DNA of 64,000 nucleotides from positions 2,852,001-2,916,000 of the forward strand of contig NZ_CP133189.1 of the NCBI RefSeq assembly GCF_030913655.1. Direction: 5' to 3'. This DNA comes from Clostridium sp. MB40-C1 (GTDB lineage Bacteria; Bacillota; Clostridia; Clostridiales; Clostridiaceae). Positions 18,685 through 27,843 of the stretch are shown here, piece after piece. Position 1 is the first letter of the stretch. Every line of letters begins with the position of its first letter. The position numbers and the translations under genes are program-made. The notes under the pieces were generated by a model that worked only from the letters and a program-made list of their open reading frames with translations, made no database searches and was not told the origin of the DNA.

Positions 18685-18691
18685 CATATTG

Positions 18692-19153
18692 CTATATACT
18701 TCCTTTACCTTTTTTTATATCTTCCCTCATGCTTTTTACCACCTCTGTAAACTTATCAAATTGCTCATTTATAAACTTCTCTTTCATTTCCACATCTTTA
18801 TTATGTTCATCTTCATATTTTTCAGTTATTTCATCTATAAATTTTTCATATTGATCTAGAGAATCTTTTATCTTTTTAATAGATCCTTTAGGGATTTTCT
18901 CTTTGCTTATACTGCCTTCTATTAGTGCAATAAGAACACCATTAAGTTCATCTAAAACCTTAATATGATACTCATTTTCTATTAAATATTCTATCTTTTT
19001 TTCTAATCTTATTATTTTTTCATTGATCTGTATATCTAGTATTTTACCATTATTAAAAAGAAGTTGTTTAAGCTTATTTTTTGTATAAACTAAACTTTGG
19101 TTAGGTATAGTATTTTTCTTACTTATAAATTTTTCAATAAACTTACCACGCAT
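18692..19153 (-). CDS. Hypothetical coiled-coil protein
   Basis: 153 residues, very rich in Lys, Glu and Ile, without a signal peptide or membrane segment. Heptad-like stretches around LEKKIEYLIENEYHIKVL and YEKFIDEITEKYEDEH predict long helices, probably a cytoplasmic coiled coil. No family recognised. AGGGGG precedes the ATG. Family B element B2 ends it, and A3 lies upstream, so it is transcribed alone. Confidence 0.6.
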   Translation of the reverse strand: MRGKFIEKFISKKNTIPNQSLVYTKNKLKQLLFNNGKILDIQINEKIIRLEKKIEYLIENEYHIKVLDELNGVLIALIEGSISKEKIPKGSIKKIKDSLDQYEKFIDEITEKYEDEHNKDVEMKEKFINEQFDKFTEVVKSMREDIKKGKGSI

Positions 19154-19363
19154 ACCATATATCCCCCTAATAACTTTATCTGATACTTTTTGTTTTAACT
19201 AAATATAAATAAAATATCTTTTCTTCTTAACTTAATCTATTAAAATTACTTAATTTATTTTACTTCTATTTTCAATGAATATTTTCCTTTATTTTTTTAC
19301 TCCATATCCTTATGTTCCCCAATAATTCATAATTAAAAAGAAATATAAATGTAAAATAGTCAA

Positions 19364-19548
19364 TTAAGAAAATTGCATAATTAAAAAATTCAAATACATA
19401 ATGCAAGTTTTATTGTGAGAAGTGCCTTAAAATTTCTCTTTCACTATATTTTTAACTTATTCTGACCCTGAAAAAAGAAATTTTCGAAACAGTGAACGAC
19501 GAAACTCGCATGAAGTTATATATTTATAAAATTATGTAATTTCCTTAA
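19364..19548. repeat. Family A fold-back element, copy A3
   Basis: Same length class and interior as A2 (GTGCCTTAAAATTTCTCTTT, TTATTCTGACCCT, GAAATTTTCGAA, GTGAACGACGAAAC) but with several substitutions. The termini are TTAAGAAAATTGCATAATTA and an imperfect reverse copy. It looks older than A2. Confidence 0.78.
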
Positions 19549-19582
19549 TTATATAACTTTATAAATATACTTAACTTAATGT

Positions 19583-19621
19583 AAAAAACCCCAGGTAGAA
19601 TTCTTCCTATCTGAGGTTTTT
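19583..19621 (-). terminator. Terminator of the DUF3298 gene
   Basis: The imperfect stem AAAAACCTCAGATAG / CTACCTGGGGTTTTT, read leftward, lies 6 bases beyond the stop and ends in a T-run. Confidence 0.75.
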
Positions 19622-19626
19622 AACAC

Positions 19627-20364
19627 TTATTTTTTAATTTTAGAAAAAGGTATTTTAAATTCAAGAATTCCTGATGCATATGGTGCTATTTCATATTGTT
19701 GGAAGTATATAACTAAGTCATTTCCTTCTACAACAAAGCACTGATCATCTACTATACCTTGAAAACTTTCTTCAAAATATTTTTCAGGATTTTTTTGTAT
19801 TTCTGTTTTTATTGTTTCATTAATAATCTCTTTATAATTTGAATTTTTACTAAATATATCTTTTAAGTTTAATAGTTTTCCTGTTTTAAGATCAATATTA
19901 TAGCATTTTCTTGTAGTTGACCCATGAGCTCCACCTGTATACTCATAATAATCAATATAAAGACTTAAGAAATTATTTCTATTGTATGATACTTTATAAT
20001 CTATATTTACACAGAAGGGAAGCCTTTTAAATTCTGGATCTATTTCTTCAGCATCGTACTCTTTAGCTAGTTTTGATACCTTATCTTTGAAACTAATTGC
20101 ATCTCTTTCTAATACTGAATTTATTTGTTTTTGTAATTCAAAATTTAGTAGCCCACTTATCACAGGAACATTCAATTCTGCTGATAATAAATTATCTTGG
20201 CTTACTAGCTTTTTGCCTTGAACTTTTACTGAAGATACTGTGTTTATTCTTGATATACTAGTAGGAGTTTTACTTAAAACACTAGAATTAGGTGTACTTG
20301 CTATTGCTGTAGAAGTTGATCCTACCATTGAAACAATTAATCCAATACAAACTAAACTTTTCAT
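19627..20364 (-). CDS. Exported DUF4163/DUF3298 protein (RsiV-like fold)
   Basis: 245 residues with an N-terminal signal peptide (about 1-23, ending near AIAS). A DUF4163 segment follows (about 55-130; LSAELNVPVISGLLNFELQK), then a DUF3298 domain containing the typical GGAHGSTTRKCYNIDLKTGK and LKDIFSK. The same two domains form the extracellular part of the anti-sigma factor RsiV. Here there is no cytoplasmic anti-sigma part, so it is a free exported protein of unknown role. It is monocistronic with its own terminator. Confidence 0.8.
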   Translation of the reverse strand: MKSLVCIGLIVSMVGSTSTAIASTPNSSVLSKTPTSISRINTVSSVKVQGKKLVSQDNLLSAELNVPVISGLLNFELQKQINSVLERDAISFKDKVSKLAKEYDAEEIDPEFKRLPFCVNIDYKVSYNRNNFLSLYIDYYEYTGGAHGSTTRKCYNIDLKTGKLLNLKDIFSKNSNYKEIINETIKTEIQKNPEKYFEESFQGIVDDQCFVVEGNDLVIYFQQYEIAPYASGILEFKIPFSKIKK

Positions 20365-20526
20365 TTTAAAACCCTCCTAAAAAATAAATTATATTTATAT
20401 ATCTTAAATTTAAGCTGTATTTCAAATAATATATTATAAAATAACACCTTAACTTAAGCTTATATCTAAATCTATTTTAGATGTTCCAGTAACAATATTT
20501 GCTACAAAGCAGTTACATCTTGATTA

Positions 20527-20580
20527 CAAAACAGTAAAAAACTAGTTAAAATTCAAGAATTTTAACTAGTTTTTTACTGT
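20527..20580. terminator. Long perfect hairpin
   Basis: Two perfect arms of about 25 bases, AACAGTAAAAAACTAGTT and onward with its complement, around a 3-base loop. It abuts the stop of the small leftward frame at 20581-20730 and is the obvious terminator for it. Confidence 0.7.
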
Positions 20581-20730
20581 TTACTCTGTTAATCCATAAT
20601 TATCTTTATCATAATGTATAAGTGCTAAAATCACCTCTTCAACATTTCCCTTCTTACTCCCAGTGACTTCCATAAATACTTCTTGAATATTTTTGTAGGA
20701 ACTTCTATTAAATACTAAATATTTTAGCAT
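20581..20730 (-). pseudogene. Small leftward frame, probably the 3' end of a decayed gene
   Basis: A 49-codon frame starting MLKYLVFNRSSYKN and ending HYDKDNYGLTE, followed at once by a strong terminator. Codon use and composition look protein-like (VFMEVTGSKKGNVEEVIL). The frame stays open for about 19 more codons upstream of the ATG, and no ribosome site precedes that ATG. A truncated relic therefore fits better than an intact small gene. No family recognised. Confidence 0.4.
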
Positions 20731-20979
20731 TAATTTATTCTTCAAAGAATCTTTTACACTATATTTACAAATTAGAATTTTTAGAAAATCAATAACTTAA
20801 ATAGAAATTCCCGCTATTACTGTCAACATTACTATAGGTTTAAAAATTAAAAGAAAAAGAAGGTATACTAACTAAAACTATTTGTATTAATTTTTTTTAG
20901 TATATTTAAAAATTGCTATAAATTTTTTTGTAGGTTATAATATCCACTGTACAATATGTTGTGGTTGGAGGTAAAGCGA

Positions 20980-23100
20980 ATGCTATATGTTGTGAAAAGG
21001 GATGGTAGAGAAGTACCATTCAACTCTATTAAGATTACTAACGCTATTAAAGCTTCTGCAGATGAAATAGGCTTTAATTTAAAAGAAAGCGAAGCTATAG
21101 AAGGTACTCAAAGAGTTATAGAACACATCGAAGAAAAAGGATATGATAAAATAACAGTAGAAGAAATACAAAATATTGTTGAAAATATTTTGTTACAAAA
21201 TGGATATAATCCTATAGGGATAGCATATTCAAATTATAGAAAAGAAAGAACAAAATTAAGAGAAATAAAATCAGATTTAATGAGAAGTATTAAAAGTATA
21301 GGAATTGAAACAGATCGTGATAATGCAAATGTAGGAAATAATTTTAGCTCCAAACTCCTAAGAATCGCCAGTGAATCTAATAAATGGTATAATCTTGCTG
21401 CAATGCCTAAACATTTAGCTAAAGCTCATGAGAATGGAGATATATACTATCATGATTTAGATAGTTATAATCTAACTACTAACTGTTTAAATATTGAAAC
21501 AGGTAAAATATTAAAGCGTGGATTCAATACAGGCTATGGTACAATTCTTCCGGCTAAAAGAATAGAGTCTGCTGCAGAGTTATCCTGTATACTGCTTCAA
21601 AGCACTCAAAATGATATGTTCGGAGGTCAAGCTCATGTTGATTTTGATAATGATATGGCAGACTTCGTAAATATGACAAGACAAGAAATAATAAAAGAAT
21701 ATAAAGAAGAATTTAATGAAACAGGATTAGATATAGAAACAATAGCAGAAAAAAAATTAAAAAAAGTTGTTCATCAAGCTATGCAAGGAATAGTTTACAA
21801 CTTAAACACTATGCATTCTAGAGCTGGAAGTCAAGTTCCTTTTAGCTCAATAAATTTAGGTCTTCCTAGAAGCAAAGATGCAGCTATGGTATGTGAAACA
21901 TTTTTACAAGAATATGAAAAAGGGCTAGGTAAAGGAGAACAGCCTATATTCCCTAACATAATATTTAGAGTAAAAAAAGGTGTAAATAGAGAACAAGAAG
22001 ACCCCTATTATTATTTATATGAACTAGCTTGCCAGGTTGCAAGTAAAAGAATGAATCCTATGTTTATGAATCTAGATGCAGACTTTAATAAAGAATACTA
22101 TGACAAAGGTATTATTGCAGCTACCATGGGATGTAGAACATATATAATGTCTAATGTAAATGGTGAAGCTGGACCTGCAGGTAGAGGTAATATTGCTCCT
22201 ACTACAATAAATCTTCCACGTATTGGAATATTAGCTAAAGGCAATGTAGATAAATTCTTCTCTCTTTTAGATAATAGATTATCTCTTGCTAGAGAGTCAT
22301 TATTACATCGATATGATGTTCTTAAAAAATTAAAAGTAAAAGACTTACCTTTTATAGCAGGAGAACACTTAATGAGGGGTTCTGAAAATCTATCTCTTGA
22401 TGATTCTATAGAACCTATTTTAAGACAAGGCACATGGGGTATTGGATTTATTGGTCTTGCAGAAACTTTAGTTGCTTTGACTGGTAAACATCATGCTGAA
22501 GACAAAAATGTCTATGAATTAGGATTAAAAATTATTTCTTACATAAGAGAATTCTGTGATGAATATAAAGAACTTGATAAATTAAACTGGTCATGTTATG
22601 CAACCCCTGCTGAAGGACTTTCAGGAAAGTTTATAATTCAAGATAAAAAAGTATTTGGAAATATTAAAGGAGTTACAGATAAAGATTACTATACTAATAG
22701 TTATCATGTTCCTGTTTCATATAAAATATCTATAAAAGATAAAATAGACCTAGAAGCGCCATTCCACAAATTATGTAATGGCGGACATATAACTTACATC
22801 GAAATGGATGGATATCCAGAACCTGAAGATGTTAAAGCAATAATTGATTATTCTTATAAAAACACTAATATTAGTTATATAGGCATAAACTTTCACATGA
22901 AATATTGTAGAGATTGTGGAGAAAGAATAGAAGCTTCTAAACATACTTGTCCTAAATGTAAAAGTAAAAATATACAAGGTATATCAAGAGTTACAGGTTA
23001 CCTTTCACTAGATGAAAGATTTGGTAATGGAAAGGTTGCTGAAAGAAAAGATAGAACTTCTCATAATAATGAAGCACATATTAACACTTATGATATTTAA
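20980..23100 (+). CDS. nrdD: Anaerobic ribonucleoside-triphosphate reductase
   Basis: About 706 residues. An N-terminal ATP-cone (about 1-90; VVKRDGREVPFNSIKI) is followed by the glycyl-radical barrel. A C-terminal zinc site (CRDCGERI ... CPKCKSKN, about 637-659) precedes RVTGYLSLDERFGNG, whose Gly is the expected radical site. The enzyme reduces NTPs to dNTPs without oxygen, using formate and the NrdG activase. ATG 20980 has GGAGG 8 bases ahead and is chosen over an upstream in-frame ATG. A possible NrdR-box half, ACAATATGTTGT (20951), lies just upstream. Confidence 0.96.
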   Translation: MLYVVKRDGREVPFNSIKITNAIKASADEIGFNLKESEAIEGTQRVIEHIEEKGYDKITVEEIQNIVENILLQNGYNPIGIAYSNYRKERTKLREIKSDLMRSIKSIGIETDRDNANVGNNFSSKLLRIASESNKWYNLAAMPKHLAKAHENGDIYYHDLDSYNLTTNCLNIETGKILKRGFNTGYGTILPAKRIESAAELSCILLQSTQNDMFGGQAHVDFDNDMADFVNMTRQEIIKEYKEEFNETGLDIETIAEKKLKKVVHQAMQGIVYNLNTMHSRAGSQVPFSSINLGLPRSKDAAMVCETFLQEYEKGLGKGEQPIFPNIIFRVKKGVNREQEDPYYYLYELACQVASKRMNPMFMNLDADFNKEYYDKGIIAATMGCRTYIMSNVNGEAGPAGRGNIAPTTINLPRIGILAKGNVDKFFSLLDNRLSLARESLLHRYDVLKKLKVKDLPFIAGEHLMRGSENLSLDDSIEPILRQGTWGIGFIGLAETLVALTGKHHAEDKNVYELGLKIISYIREFCDEYKELDKLNWSCYATPAEGLSGKFIIQDKKVFGNIKGVTDKDYYTNSYHVPVSYKISIKDKIDLEAPFHKLCNGGHITYIEMDGYPEPEDVKAIIDYSYKNTNISYIGINFHMKYCRDCGERIEASKHTCPKCKSKNIQGISRVTGYLSLDERFGNGKVAERKDRTSHNNEAHINTYDI

Positions 23101-23121
23101 ACATATAAAATTTTAATAAAT

Positions 23122-23198
23122 AAAAAATTGCATAATTAAAAAATTACATAACCTGTATGACTTTAGCACTTACAATTTTTAATTATGCAATTATTTCA
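23122..23198. repeat. Family A element, short derivative A5
   Basis: The ends are AAATTGCATAATTAAAAA and its imperfect reverse complement, with about 25 bases between. It lies in the nrdD-nrdG gap and gives a hairpin that could attenuate read-through between the two genes. Confidence 0.65.
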
Positions 23199-23273
23199 AA
23201 CAATAAACAAAAGCTCTGATACAATATATTATTGTAAAGGGTTTTTTTCTTATTAGATAGGAGGAGGCTATAT

Positions 23274-23765
23274 ATGCTTCAAGTTGCAGGTTTTTTAGAT
23301 AATTCCACAGTCAATGGGAAAGGTCTTAGAAGTGTCTTATTTGTATCTGGATGCAACCATAATTGTATTGGATGCCACAATAAGGATATGCAAAATTTTA
23401 GTTATGGAGATAAAGTATCTTTAGACTATGTATTTAATAGAATCCAACATAATATTCCATTAATTTCAGGTGTAACTTTTTCTGGCGGAGAGCCTTTTGA
23501 GCAAGCAAAACAATTAACTATTCTTGCTAAAAAAATTAAGGATAAAGATTTAAATTTATGGTGTTATACAGGCTATACATATGAAGAAATATTACAAAGT
23601 AACGATACAAATAAACTAAACTTATTAAAACACATAGATGTTCTTATAGATGGAAAATTTAATGAAAGTTTAAAAGACGATGCACCTAAATACTTAGGTT
23701 CTACAAATCAGAGAATTATAGACGTAAAAAAAAGCTTACAATCAAAAAAAATTATTACCCTATAA
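23274..23765 (+). CDS. nrdG: Anaerobic ribonucleotide reductase activating protein
   Basis: 163 residues, the normal size for NrdG. The radical-SAM cluster motif CNHNCIGC (Cys spacing 3 and 2, about residues 27-34) is followed by the SAM-binding GGEPF. It uses SAM and a 4Fe-4S cluster to install the glycyl radical on NrdD. GGAGGAGG precedes the ATG. The gene lies 170 bases after nrdD on the same strand. Confidence 0.95.
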   Translation: MLQVAGFLDNSTVNGKGLRSVLFVSGCNHNCIGCHNKDMQNFSYGDKVSLDYVFNRIQHNIPLISGVTFSGGEPFEQAKQLTILAKKIKDKDLNLWCYTGYTYEEILQSNDTNKLNLLKHIDVLIDGKFNESLKDDAPKYLGSTNQRIIDVKKSLQSKKIITL

Positions 23766-23797
23766 AAAAAGTGCATTGCACTTTTTTTATAGGGTAA
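23755..23797. terminator. Bidirectional terminator between nrdG and the XRE regulator
   Basis: TTACCCTATAAAAAAAGTGCA and its exact complement are separated by one base. Each arm supplies a T-run for the opposite direction. The stop codons of both convergent genes lie within the arms. Confidence 0.88.
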
Positions 23798-24455
23798 TTT
23801 CAACTCTATCAAGTTTAATTAAAACTTTAATGTCTTTTGGTGATACCGTTTCAGTTCTTAGGGATCCCCTATTGCTTATTAGGAGAAGCTTGTTACTATC
23901 TAATTTTTTTATTTGTCTTATATTTCTTTCTCCATTATACTCAATAAGACAAATTGAGTTATTATCAATTTCATGAGTTATATGTCCAAATGCAATATCT
24001 CCTTTTGAAATTCTAAATCCAATCATATCATCATCTTGTATTTCTAAAAATACAACTTTATCCTTCGAATATCCTTCAATCTTATTATCAATAATAGGCA
24101 TTTTTCTTCCATCTAATACTTTATCTAAATGGTATTCATATACAGGTACAGTTTTTAAAACTGAACTAAAGGCGTCATTCCAAACGTCATTTACTTTTGG
24201 AATATCCACTTTTCTACCCCTTTTTTCTTCTACAGCCTCTCTTAATACTTCTTCTTCAAAAGACATTGTTATATCATTCAAATCTTTACCTAAAGCTTTT
24301 GATATTTTATTCATAACACTCTCATTTATAATTTTTTTACCAAGTTCTATATCTTTTATAAAGCTTTCAGAAACCCCGATTTTTTTTGCTAATTGTTTTT
24401 GAGTTAATTTAGAAGCTGTTCTAGCTTCTTTTATCTTCTCTCCTACTCTGCTCAT
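23787..24455 (-). CDS. XRE-type regulator with S24/LexA-like C-terminal domain
   Basis: 222 residues. A helix-turn-helix (about 5-60; KLTQKQLAKKIGVSESFIKD) is followed by a linker and a C-terminal domain with FLEIQDDDMIGFRISKGDIA. That echoes the S24 motif DDSM...GD of phage repressors and LexA. The catalytic Ser is replaced by Asp (DDDM), so self-cleavage is unlikely. Targets are unknown. It lies 29 bases after the cyclophilin gene and is probably co-transcribed with it. Confidence 0.83.
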   Translation of the reverse strand: MSRVGEKIKEARTASKLTQKQLAKKIGVSESFIKDIELGKKIINESVMNKISKALGKDLNDITMSFEEEVLREAVEEKRGRKVDIPKVNDVWNDAFSSVLKTVPVYEYHLDKVLDGRKMPIIDNKIEGYSKDKVVFLEIQDDDMIGFRISKGDIAFGHITHEIDNNSICLIEYNGERNIRQIKKLDSNKLLLISNRGSLRTETVSPKDIKVLIKLDRVEITL

Positions 24456-24483
24456 ATGTATTTCCTCCGTGGGATTTTTTTAC

Positions 24484-24999
24484 TTACATTTTTTCAGGTT
24501 CAGGATATTCTACTCCAAAAGTATCAACTGTTACTTTTTCCATAACCTGATCTTCATAAGGTCTATCACTGTAATCTGTCTTTGTATTAACTATTTTGTC
24601 TGCATTTTCTATTCCTTCTATTACTTTACCAAAAGAAGCATACTGACCATCTAAGTGTGGTGAATCTTGCACCATTATAAAGAACTGACTTCCTGCTGAA
24701 TTAGGAGCCATACTTCTTGCCATAGATAAAACTCCTCTAAGATGTTTTAAATCATTTTTAAAACGATTCGATGTAAATTCGCCTTTAATAGAATAACCAG
24801 GTCCACCCATTCCTGTCCCTTGTGGGTCTCCCCCTTGAATCATAAAACCTGGAATTACTCTATGAAATATTACTCCATCATAAAATCCTTTATTTATAAG
24901 ACTTATAAAATTATTTACTGTATTAGGAGCAATTTCTGGATATAACTCCGCTTTTATAACATCCCCATTTTTCATTTTAATAGTTACTACTGGATTCAT
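24484..24999 (-). CDS. Cyclophilin-type peptidyl-prolyl isomerase
   Basis: 171 residues with the complete cyclophilin core: FHRVIPGFMIQGGDPQGTG, FFIMVQDSPHLDGQYASFG, and the active-site Arg in FHRV. There is no signal peptide, so it acts in the cytoplasm on proline bonds of folding proteins. ATG 24999 follows GGAAGGAG with 8-base spacing. An ATG 16 codons upstream is in frame but lacks a site. The conserved protein also begins at MNPVVTIKM. Confidence 0.93.
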   Translation of the reverse strand: MNPVVTIKMKNGDVIKAELYPEIAPNTVNNFISLINKGFYDGVIFHRVIPGFMIQGGDPQGTGMGGPGYSIKGEFTSNRFKNDLKHLRGVLSMARSMAPNSAGSQFFIMVQDSPHLDGQYASFGKVIEGIENADKIVNTKTDYSDRPYEDQVMEKVTVDTFGVEYPEPEKM

Positions 25000-25221
25000 A
25001 TGTATTTCTCCTTCCATTGCAATAGTATTTTTAAATAATTGTACCACTAAATTATACCATATTATTCACCAAATTCTCTTAATTAATTCTTTTGTATATC
25101 GTTATATTTTATAGACCACTAACTGTTTAATATCAATTTAAAGAAACTTTGTACCTGGGTAGTTAGTTTTATTGAATTTATATTTTATATAATCACTAAT
25201 TTTTTTATAACAACTATAAAA

Positions 25222-25252
25222 GCTGTTGACCAATTACATTTATCAACAGCCT
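25222..25252 (-). terminator. Terminator of the hypothetical gene at 25288-25749
   Basis: Leftward, GCTGTTGA and TCAACAGC flank a 13-base loop and lead into TTTTATAG. It lies about 35 bases beyond the stop. Confidence 0.65.
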
Positions 25253-25287
25253 GACTATTTCTTAAAATTAAGGATTAGTGCTTTATA

Positions 25288-25749
25288 TTATAGTATTTCT
25301 TCACTTGTCCAACTTATATTCATATTGAAAAAGTTTACTTCTTTATCTAATTTAATAAATATACATCCTTTAGGAAGCATTATAATTTTAAAATCTTTTA
25401 ATATATTACATTCCTCATTCATTAAAATATCGCTACTATTTATCTCTATATTTGAATTGTATTCTTTTTGTATATTTTTAATTTTAAAATTAAATATATC
25501 AATTTTTTTAACATCTGAATCTTCATCCCACTCCCTATATAACTCTTCTTCCCCTACCATAAGACAAATTTTATTAGGTATCTCCTTATTTATCACCCTT
25601 ATCCTATTTATAGTACATATTTTATTGCTGTCATAAGGATTTTTTATAATTATATAGTTAAATTTCTCATCCTTTTTAATTGTAACCTTTTTACTATTTT
25701 CTTTTCCTTCGTTCATTTCATTTTCTTTTCTTACTATAAATATCTTCAT
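25288..25749 (-). CDS. Hypothetical protein, probably cytoplasmic
   Basis: 153 residues with no signal peptide or membrane segment. It alternates beta-like stretches (KFNYIIIKNPY, KICTINRIRVINKE, CIFIKLDKEVNFF) with acidic loops (REWDEDSDVKK). No family recognised. The first codons (MKIFIVRKENEMNEG) contain two candidate starts. It has its own terminator and lies downstream of a 380-base gap in which no convincing gene or promoter was seen. Confidence 0.55.
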   Translation of the reverse strand: MKIFIVRKENEMNEGKENSKKVTIKKDEKFNYIIIKNPYDSNKICTINRIRVINKEIPNKICLMVGEEELYREWDEDSDVKKIDIFNFKIKNIQKEYNSNIEINSSDILMNEECNILKDFKIIMLPKGCIFIKLDKEVNFFNMNISWTSEEIL

Positions 25750-26132
25750 TTTACCACCTTATTTCTATAAGTTTTCTACTGTATAATAATAATTTATTCA
25801 AATACTTAAAAATTGACACGACAAAATAATTCTGCGTCACAACATTATTCTGTTACCAATTTCCAATATATAGGTAATTTATAAGCTTATATATAAACTA
25901 TTAAAGTACTCTAAAACAAGCATGGTATTACCAACCTTATGATTAAAAGTAAATATATAACTCAACTTTCGCAACAAAAAAGTAAATGCAGATATAAAAT
26001 ATATATAAATCCACTAGATTGAATTATTCATAAATTTAGTATATATTTTTAGGTATGAAGATTATTCCAATCACCTAAAATTATATGTAATTAGGTGAAT
26101 TTTATATTATGTATAGGATGGAGAGATAATGT

Positions 26133-26810
26133 ATGAGAGCTACAACGAATAAAACCATGAGTATTATCAACCCGCAGATACCGTCAGTTCCGATAACCGT
26201 AGAAGATTTTTCCTCATACGTACAGGAATATTTATATGAGGAATTACCAATCACTGAAATAAAAACTTTTGAAGGAAATATGAAACATTTTGATTTTTTT
26301 AAAATTGAAATTAAGAAAAGCATTTTTGAAAACTGTACGTTCATTAATTGCAATTTTGAAAGAGCAACTTTTGTTGATGTTATATTTCGAAACTGTAACT
26401 TTTCAAATAGTAATTTTGCAGAGGCATATTTTGAAAGATGTCAGTTTACTGCATGTAAATGTATAGGAACAAATATGAGTGATACTATTTTTAAACAAAC
26501 ATCTATGGAGGAATCAAATTTTCAGTATTCCTATTTTGATAAAACTAAAATGACAGATATTTATTTTGAAGATATAGATTTCTCCGAGGTTTCTATAACT
26601 GAAGCTAAATTAAAAAGGTTCGAAACAAAAAACTCACACTTTATTAAAAATAACTTTTTTAAAACAATTTTAGCAGATATTGATTTTACCAGAAATGAGT
26701 TTGTTGCCCCAACGGTATCCACTCCTCCTATTGAACTTAAGGGAATTAAAATCAATATGCTTCAAGCAGCTGATCTAGTTACTCTTTGGGGAATTATTGT
26801 TGAAAAATAA
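26133..26810 (+). CDS. Pentapeptide-repeat protein, Qnr/Mfp-like
   Basis: 225 residues. An N-terminal extension of about 50 residues precedes a right-handed quadrilateral beta-helix of A(D/N)LXX-type repeats ([35 protein letters not shown]). The C-terminus [20 protein letters not shown] resembles the capping helix of Qnr proteins (LQGVKLDNYQASLLMERLGI), which mimic DNA and protect gyrase from quinolones. That resemblance is by eye. The first 60 bases are richer in G+C than the rest. It converges on the orphan promoter cassette beside murI. Confidence 0.82.
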   Translation: MRATTNKTMSIINPQIPSVPITVEDFSSYVQEYLYEELPITEIKTFEGNMKHFDFFKIEIKKSIFENCTFINCNFERATFVDVIFRNCNFSNSNFAEAYFERCQFTACKCIGTNMSDTIFKQTSMEESNFQYSYFDKTKMTDIYFEDIDFSEVSITEAKLKRFETKNSHFIKNNFFKTILADIDFTRNEFVAPTVSTPPIELKGIKINMLQAADLVTLWGIIVEK

Positions 26811-26879
26811 TAAGATATGATTTTATATTATACATAACTTTCATAAAATTACAATATAATACTTTATTTTTATAAGTCG

Positions 26880-27003
26880 CATTTTGGGATTCATTTGATT
26901 GATCTTACACTATATAAAAAGAGAAATAATTTAAAATTGTAAACCTATATTTATAAAAAAAATAAAATAACCTAAAAATAATTTAAGGTTATTTTATTTA
27001 AAA
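26880..27003 (-). promoter_or_regulatory. Orphan UviA-type promoter cassette (terminator + promoter + leader)
   Basis: Read leftward, this segment closely matches 47325-47450. It has the same terminator hairpin (AATAACCTTAAATTATTT ...), then TTTACA (26943-26938), a 16-base spacer and CTTTTT (26921-26916), then TATAGTGTAAGA and an ATG AAT CCC AAA leader start. No gene of the bacteriocin type follows; the transcript would run antisense into the pentapeptide gene. The hairpin also lies just beyond murI and can terminate it. Confidence 0.65.
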
Positions 27004-27069
27004 GCTAATATGAAATTACAGATTATTTAACATCAGATTCTAATGTATTCTCTTGACTCAAACTATCTA

Positions 27070-27843
27070 TTAAACATCTAATAGCCTATAGGAAATATCC
27101 AATATTTCCTTTTCATCTAAAGTATTATATATATGTACTTCTCCCTTTTTTTGTTTTAAATTAAGCATTTTATTACGTTCAAGCTGTCTTTTTAATTGAG
27201 CAGACGTTCCATCACTTCCATCTATAATAGTAACATCTTTACTTAATACATTAGAAAGCTCATTTTTTATGAAAGGGTAATGAGTACATCCTAAAACTAC
27301 TGAAGCTATCTTATCTTTATATAAAATTGAAAATCTATCTTTAAGAAATTGGTTTACTTCTATTCCCTGAAGTATTCCTTTTTCTATAAGTTCAACAAGC
27401 CCTGGACAAGGTAGCGGTACAATATTAGCCTTCTCCTTATATTTATTCATAAGACGATTGAATTTTTTTTCTGATAAAGTCATAGGTGTTGCCATTATAA
27501 CTATTTTGCCACTCTTATTTAATTCAACTGCTGGCTTTAAAGCTGGTTCTATTCCTATAATAGGAATTTTTCTATATTCTTTTCTAAGTTGCTCTATAGC
27601 TGCACTAGTCGCTGTATTGCATGCAACTACAATAGCTTTAACATTATATTGTAATAAGAATTCTACAGCTTGAAAGCTAAGTTTTCTAACTTCTTCAACA
27701 CTCTTAACCCCATAAGGAGCATTTTTAGAATCACCTAAATAAATAAAATCTTCATTGGGAAGAAGTTTTATAGATTTTTTTAAAACACTTAATCCTCCAA
27801 CTCCTGAATCGAAAAAACCTATAGGTTTATTGCTAATGTCCAT
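27070..27843 (-). CDS. murI: Glutamate racemase
   Basis: About 257 residues that convert L- to D-glutamate for peptidoglycan. The two catalytic cysteines sit in VVACNTATSAA and VVLGCTHYPF, and the substrate loop in GFFDSGVGGLSVL is intact. The frame stays open 23 codons upstream to another ATG, but the conserved protein begins at MDISNKPIGFFDSG. A GGAGG lies about 45 bases ahead of ATG 27843 and GAGGAAA about 22 bases ahead, so the exact start is not settled by a ribosome site. It is monocistronic. Confidence 0.93.
   Translation of the reverse strand: MDISNKPIGFFDSGVGGLSVLKKSIKLLPNEDFIYLGDSKNAPYGVKSVEEVRKLSFQAVEFLLQYNVKAIVVACNTATSAAIEQLRKEYRKIPIIGIEPALKPAVELNKSGKIVIMATPMTLSEKKFNRLMNKYKEKANIVPLPCPGLVELIEKGILQGIEVNQFLKDRFSILYKDKIASVVLGCTHYPFIKNELSNVLSKDVTIIDGSDGTSAQLKRQLERNKMLNLKQKKGEVHIYNTLDEKEILDISYRLLDV

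Noticed and set aside
25750-26132. Gene or promoter in the gap before the pentapeptide gene
   Set aside because: Only a degraded palindrome (near 25842) and a weak hairpin CACCTAA/TTAGGTG (about 26075-26099) are visible; no coding frame supported.
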